Part shown: in pieces, positions 60,902 through 64,000 of the stretch | Layout: every line of letters starts with the position of its first letter | Numbering within the stretch: position 1 is the first letter of the stretch | From: Porpolomopsis calyptriformis | Taxonomy: Eukaryota; Basidiomycota; Agaricomycetes; Agaricales; Hygrophoraceae | NCBI GenBank assembly: GCA_951640195.1 | Contig: OX621167.1 | Coordinates: 1,364,001-1,428,000, forward strand | Direction: 5' to 3' | DNA length: 64,000 nucleotides | The notes under the pieces: model-generated | Told to the model about the DNA's origin: nothing | Seen by the model: only the letters and a program-made list of their open reading frames with translations | Databases searched by the model: none | Position numbers and translations under genes: made by a program

Positions 60902-61642
60902 ATGCCCGCTACACGGTCTACACAATCCCCCTCCCCTCAGGTCGCCATTCGACGTTCTGGACGAATCCCCTCGTCCGCCATTCGCTCCCCCACTCCTGGT
61001 CCCTCCACCTCCGCTTCCTCTCCTCGACAAATTCGTCGACAAGCTCACGCACGCGCAGAGGACTTCTATACTGTCAAGACCCCTCCCCCCGAAGACCCCG
61101 CCGTCACCATCTCCCGCCTCACGGTTCATAGCAACAGTGTCAGCAATTGGAACCGTGAACTTCGTCAAGAACGCGAAGTCTTGAAAGCTGAACTCAAGGC
61201 GTTGGAGAAAAGCGCGTTATTTTGGAAGAATCGTTGGGATCAAAGTGAGCTGAAAGTTTGGGAGCTCCAATGTCAAAAGAAACGAACGTGGGTCGATTGC
61301 TACAACGTCACCACTCGCGCCATCATTGTCAAACTCATAGAGGAAAGTCGTCGGAGCGAACGTCTTTCTAGAGACGACTTTCTCCGAGCTCAGCGTGATC
61401 TCGCGACGACGGAGACGTTAATCGAATACGGAAAAACGGTCGAATACCCCATCAACGTCGACCTCGAGTACCCGATCGACGACAACGATGACGTCGCGAC
61501 AGTCCGAGCCCCCTCCCCCATTGAAGCGACTCCGGAAGCCGAACACGCTGCTTCCCCCTCGGTAGCCGTCGAGGCCCCTGCCACCGAGGAAATCCCGACT
61601 CAGGCCTCGGAAGACGAAACGGCCGACACCACCCAAGTTTGA
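60902..61642 (+). CDS. Extra ORF downstream of pol, coiled-coil protein
   Basis: An intact 246-codon ORF between pol (ends 60734) and the 3' LTR (61678), starting MPATRSTQSP. The N-terminal about 65 residues are basic, Ser/Pro-rich (RRSGRIPSSAIRSP). A helical heptad-like region follows (NWNRELRQEREVLKAELKAL, residues about 80-130), then another helix (KLIEESRRSERLSRDD), then an acidic Pro/Ala/Thr tail. There is no signal peptide or membrane segment, so it is not a normal env. It has no stop although gag and pol of the same element do. It may be an acquired host gene or a second nucleocapsid-like protein; I do not recognise it. Confidence 0.65.
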   Translation: MPATRSTQSPSPQVAIRRSGRIPSSAIRSPTPGPSTSASSPRQIRRQAHARAEDFYTVKTPPPEDPAVTISRLTVHSNSVSNWNRELRQEREVLKAELKALEKSALFWKNRWDQSELKVWELQCQKKRTWVDCYNVTTRAIIVKLIEESRRSERLSRDDFLRAQRDLATTETLIEYGKTVEYPINVDLEYPIDDNDDVATVRAPSPIEATPEAEHAASPSVAVEAPATEEIPTQASEDETADTTQV

Positions 61643-61662
61643 AATTTGGGACGAATTTCCTT

Positions 61663-61677
61663 AAAAGCCGAGGTGTA
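61663..61677 (+). other. Candidate polypurine tract
   Basis: AAAAGCCGAGGTGTA immediately precedes the TGTCACAG start of the central LTR. It is purine-rich but interrupted, so it is a weak candidate for the plus-strand primer. Confidence 0.4.
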
Positions 61678-62056
61678 TGTCACAGTCATAATTTTCCTTC
61701 CTTTTCTTTATCTTATCGTATGCAAACCTATCTCTTATCTTGGGATTCCCCATTACCTTCCCCAGGGATTCCCCATTACTTTACCTATATGCGGACACAC
61801 TTCATTTCCGTTATGTTTCAACCCCTTTATGATTCGTCATCGATCACGATGACTCATTCTTATCTCTACCTCATGTTATGTCGCACTGACTCACACAGAT
61901 AAGTAGTCAGTATATAAAGAGTACCTCTTGTACGTATCAGACCTTAAGTCTGATTCCTCGTTAGCCTACTCATAACAAGGACTTGGAACCATCCTCTATA
62001 TCTCTTGGGACAGAACACCCGAAGTAAAACGCGTTCCGAACAACCGGTTTATAACA
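61678..62056 (+). repeat. Central LTR shared by elements 1 and 2
   Basis: 379 bp, TGTCACAGTC...TTTATAACA. It is the 3' LTR of element 1 and the 5' LTR of element 2. It is followed directly by a primer-binding site and a second gag. Confidence 0.92.
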
Positions 62057-62057
62057 A

Positions 62058-62068
62058 GAATCAGACTT
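62058..62068 (+). other. Self-complementary primer-binding site, element 2
   Basis: GAATCAGACTT follows the central LTR and is complementary to AAGTCTGATTC within that LTR (about 61945-61955), as in element 1. Confidence 0.72.
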
Positions 62069-62116
62069 CCTTCTGGTTCTCTCCCACTTGCTTATCCAAC
62101 GCCCTCATCGCTGTGA

Positions 62117-63646
62117 TCATTGACATCACCCTTTTTCCTCTCACCCATCCTCATCCTGGCTTCTACCGATAACTCAGACATTGAAGAACAATACGAAGAC
62201 CCTCTCTCGAGATCGACCTTTTCAGCTACAATTCAAGATCAAGAACCATCTTTTTCTTCAGCTCTCAAAGAAACTTTAGCTACTCCCACCCCTGCTCCTG
62301 CCCCTCTAGGACCGCGGACTCGATCAAGAACAAGAGGACTCTTCTCTTCATCTTCAGCCCCGACAACAAGACCAGTTCATCAACAAACTGCCACTCCCCC
62401 AGGACGATACGGTTCTCTCTACTCCCAACTTTCTTCTGCGACACCTACACCAACACCAACAGCTCCAACAACCCCACAACAGCCGACATCTACCAACATG
62501 TCAGGAACATCCACCAATGCCCCCACCAACCCCCCTACCATTGACATCACGACCTTGATGGCCACTGTTCGCCAACTTGAACAAACCATCACCCAACAAC
62601 AACAGTTAATCACCCAGCTCCAGCAACAACAACCTCAACCTCCTCCACCACACCAACAACCTCCTTTGCCTCAACAACCTGCTCCCCCCTCCATCAAGAT
62701 CGCCAAACCCGATGAATACGACGGGTCTGCAGCTAAATGTCTCAACTTCATCCAAGCTTGTTGTCTAGTCCTTGACGACAGCCAATGGTCTGACAGACAG
62801 AAAATCACTTATGTCTTGTCGTTTATGAAGATCGGTGTCGCCCAATCATGGGCCCGACAGCAGACTCAAGAATTCAAACGTGCTCAATGGGTTGGAGCCG
62901 ATTACGAGGATTTTATGGAAGAGCTCGAGGAATGCTTTGGAGACGTTGATGCGAGAGCGACAGCGCAGGTCAAGATTCAAAAGGTAACCCAAGGACTTTC
63001 TACTGTGGACAATTATAACGTACGATTCGGAGCTCTCGCGGATGAAACTGGATTCAACGACGACGCGCTCAAAGTTTTCTACCGGAACGGCCTCAATCCC
63101 GGAATTCTCGAAAAAATCTATGCCCTTGATCCCATCCCTGCCACCCTCAACACTTGGAAGCGAAAAGCTTCCGTCTTCGATCGACAACGTCTCGAACTTG
63201 CACTTGAGCGTCGTGCCGCTCCCCAGAGTAACTACTATACTCCCAGGGAGACCGTGGCTCGAACGACGACCCGAACTCCCTCCTCTGCTCCTGTCAAACA
63301 GGAGACAACTTCCTCATCATCAATATCACGCGTTCCGCGAGGCAACTGCTATCGCTGCGGAGAACCAGGTCATTGGGCGAACAAGTGTCCAAATTCCTCT
63401 CTCGCCTCTTCTTCGACAGCGTGCCCATCGAGTAGTGCCCCTGCCAGACAACGACGAGGAAGACCAACCACAGGACGAGGTCGAGGACGGAACATTCGAG
63501 GTATCAAGACAGAACGAGTCGACAAAGTGGTTTCCCCAGCTGCTACAGAGGAAACTATTCGAGTGGTGGACAACTGCAGGATCGATCGCTGGCCGAAAGA
63601 GAGAAAAGCTGAGCTCGTCAAGGAACTGAAAGAACAGGGTTTTTAG
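62117..63646 (+). CDS. Ty3 Gag, element 2 (intact)
   Basis: About 509 codons, open from just after a TGA at 62114 to the TAG at 63644-63646. The first ATG is at about 62498 (MSGTST), yet the about 125 codons before it (DNSDIEEQYEDPLSRSTF and onwards) are conserved in frame with element 1. Translation may therefore start at a non-AUG codon (TTG at 62120 or CTG nearby), or the ATG is in a spliced leader exon. Gln/Pro tract 62590-62690, Gag core 62695-63160, CCHC knuckle CYRCGEPGHWANKCP (about 63347-63391), and an RG-rich tail. Confidence 0.85.
   Translation, partial: SLTSPFFLSPILILASTDNSDIEEQYEDPLSRSTFSATIQDQEPSFSSALKETLATPTPAPAPLGPRTRSRTRGLFSSSSAPTTRPVHQQTATPPGRYGSLYSQLSSATPTPTPTAPTTPQQPTSTNMSGTSTNAPTNPPTIDITTLMATVRQLEQTITQQQQLITQLQQQQPQPPPPHQQPPLPQQPAPPSIKIAKPDEYDGSAAKCLNFIQACCLVLDDSQWSDRQKITYVLSFMKIGVAQSWARQQTQEFKRAQWVGADYEDFMEELEECFGDVDARATAQVKIQKVTQGLSTVDNYNVRFGALADETGFNDDALKVFYRNGLNPGILEKIYALDPIPATLNTWKRKASVFDRQRLELALERRAAPQSNYYTPRETVARTTTRTPSSAPVKQETTSSSSISRVPRGNCYRCGEPGHWANKCPNSSLASSSTACPSSSAPARQRRGRPTTGRGRGRNIRGIKTERVDKVVSPAATEETIRVVDNCRIDRWPKERKAELVKELKEQGF
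63637..63643 (+). other. -1 frameshift heptamer at the gag stop, element 2
   Basis: GGGTTTT followed by the gag stop TAG. The heptamer and its phase are identical to element 1, although the stop codon itself differs (TAA against TAG) and the bases after it have changed. Confidence 0.75.
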
Positions 63647-64000
63647 GGAGTCCGAACGCTTTGCCTACCGTTACGGACGTATCTACTCAAGAATGTACCA
63701 CCACACCATACAATCTATTTCAAATTCTTGGTACTCTTGAAGAAGGCAATCTCGGACTCATTTTGGACGTTTGGATTGAAGCTACCGACACTGGTCGATG
63801 TGTTCCGGCCACTGCTCTGGTTGATAGTGGAGCCTCTGGAAATTTCATAGACGAATCCTTCGCAACTCGCCACAACTTTACTCTAACACGATTGGAAACC
63901 CCAATCCCCGTACGGAATGCCGATGGATCTGAAAACCAAGGTGGACCCATCGAGAACGATATTGATATTTGGTTAGAGGCTCCTGGAGAACACAATGAAC
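63637..64000 (+). CDS. Ty3 Pol, element 2, N-terminal protease region (partial)
   Basis: The -1 frame after the slippery site encodes the linker LFQILGTLEEGNLGLILDVW and the aspartic protease LVDSGASGNFIDES (about 63817-63860). At the position of element 1's first pol stop (57483) it has CAA, so the frame stays open to the window end. Confidence 0.85.

Larger units (their letters stand above)
55206..62056 (+). mobile_element. Ty3-type chromovirus (Tf1/sushi-like), element 1, with 5-bp flank
   Basis: A 6.85 kb element: 5' LTR 55211-55588, self-priming site, gag, pol (protease, RT, RNase H, integrase, chromodomain), an extra ORF, and the LTR at 61678-62056 shared with the next copy. The candidate left target-site base set is CCGAC (55206-55210); its partner would be outside the window. 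It inserted into the membrane-protein gene. One stop in gag and three in pol, all TGA, make it defective. Confidence 0.9.
61678..64000 (+). mobile_element. Ty3-type chromovirus, element 2 (runs off right edge)
   Basis: Tandem second copy sharing the LTR at 61678-62056. Its gag is uninterrupted and its pol begins normally. It may be a better-preserved copy than element 1; the rest lies beyond the window. Confidence 0.88.

Noticed and set aside
60902..61642. Envelope gene of an errantivirus-like element
   Set aside because: The ORF is in the env position but has no signal peptide, membrane anchor or Cys pattern; it is kept only as an unknown coiled-coil ORF.

Overview
This window looks like fungal nuclear DNA, most likely a basidiomycete of the Agaricomycetes type. 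The evidence is dense genes with many introns of about 45-60 bp (GT..AG), housekeeping proteins of fungal type (a Rom1/2-like RhoGEF, Sec1, Rpt4, a carnitine acyltransferase), a Plavaka-type DNA transposon and chromodomain Ty3 retrotransposons. No rRNA, tRNA or CRISPR was seen.

Layout. (1) Positions 1-1265 (minus) hold the 5' part of a gene whose product has a papain-like Cys...His signature followed by a coiled coil. It is head-to-head with a giant gene, copy A (1583-11275, plus). Copy B (11959-21439, plus) follows in tandem, and copy C (35199-44666, minus) lies inverted 14 kb further on. Each giant gene has about 40 exons and encodes an uncharacterised composite protein: N-terminal region, helical region, propeller-like region, large-GTPase domain of the GBP/VLIG kind, a long Cys/His-rich zinc-binding array, and a C-terminal VWA domain with a full MIDAS. 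(2) Between B and C lies a housekeeping island: carnitine acyltransferase (minus), RhoGEF (plus), SEC1 (plus), RPT4 (minus). (3) Beyond C is a graveyard: fossils of the partner gene's 5' end and of the acyltransferase's 3' end, and a fourth giant-gene relic split by a 7.5 kb Plavaka transposon. That transposon itself carries a 573 bp TG..CA insertion. (4) Next is a decayed multi-pass membrane protein gene cut by an LTR element. (5) The window ends in two tandem Ty3/chromovirus copies sharing a central LTR.

The fossils show that the duplicating unit was [partner gene 5' end]-[giant GTPase-VWA gene]-[acyltransferase 3' end]. The best candidate for an undescribed system is the repeatedly amplified giant GTPase/zinc/VWA gene with its divergently transcribed protease-like partner. 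Any role in defence, incompatibility or protein quality control is inference only. The retroelements also show mechanistic detail: a self-priming primer-binding site, a canonical -1 slippery heptamer at the gag stop, an extra ORF after pol, and decay through TGA codons only.

Exon boundaries of the giant genes were inferred by comparing the three copies by eye, so they are approximate.
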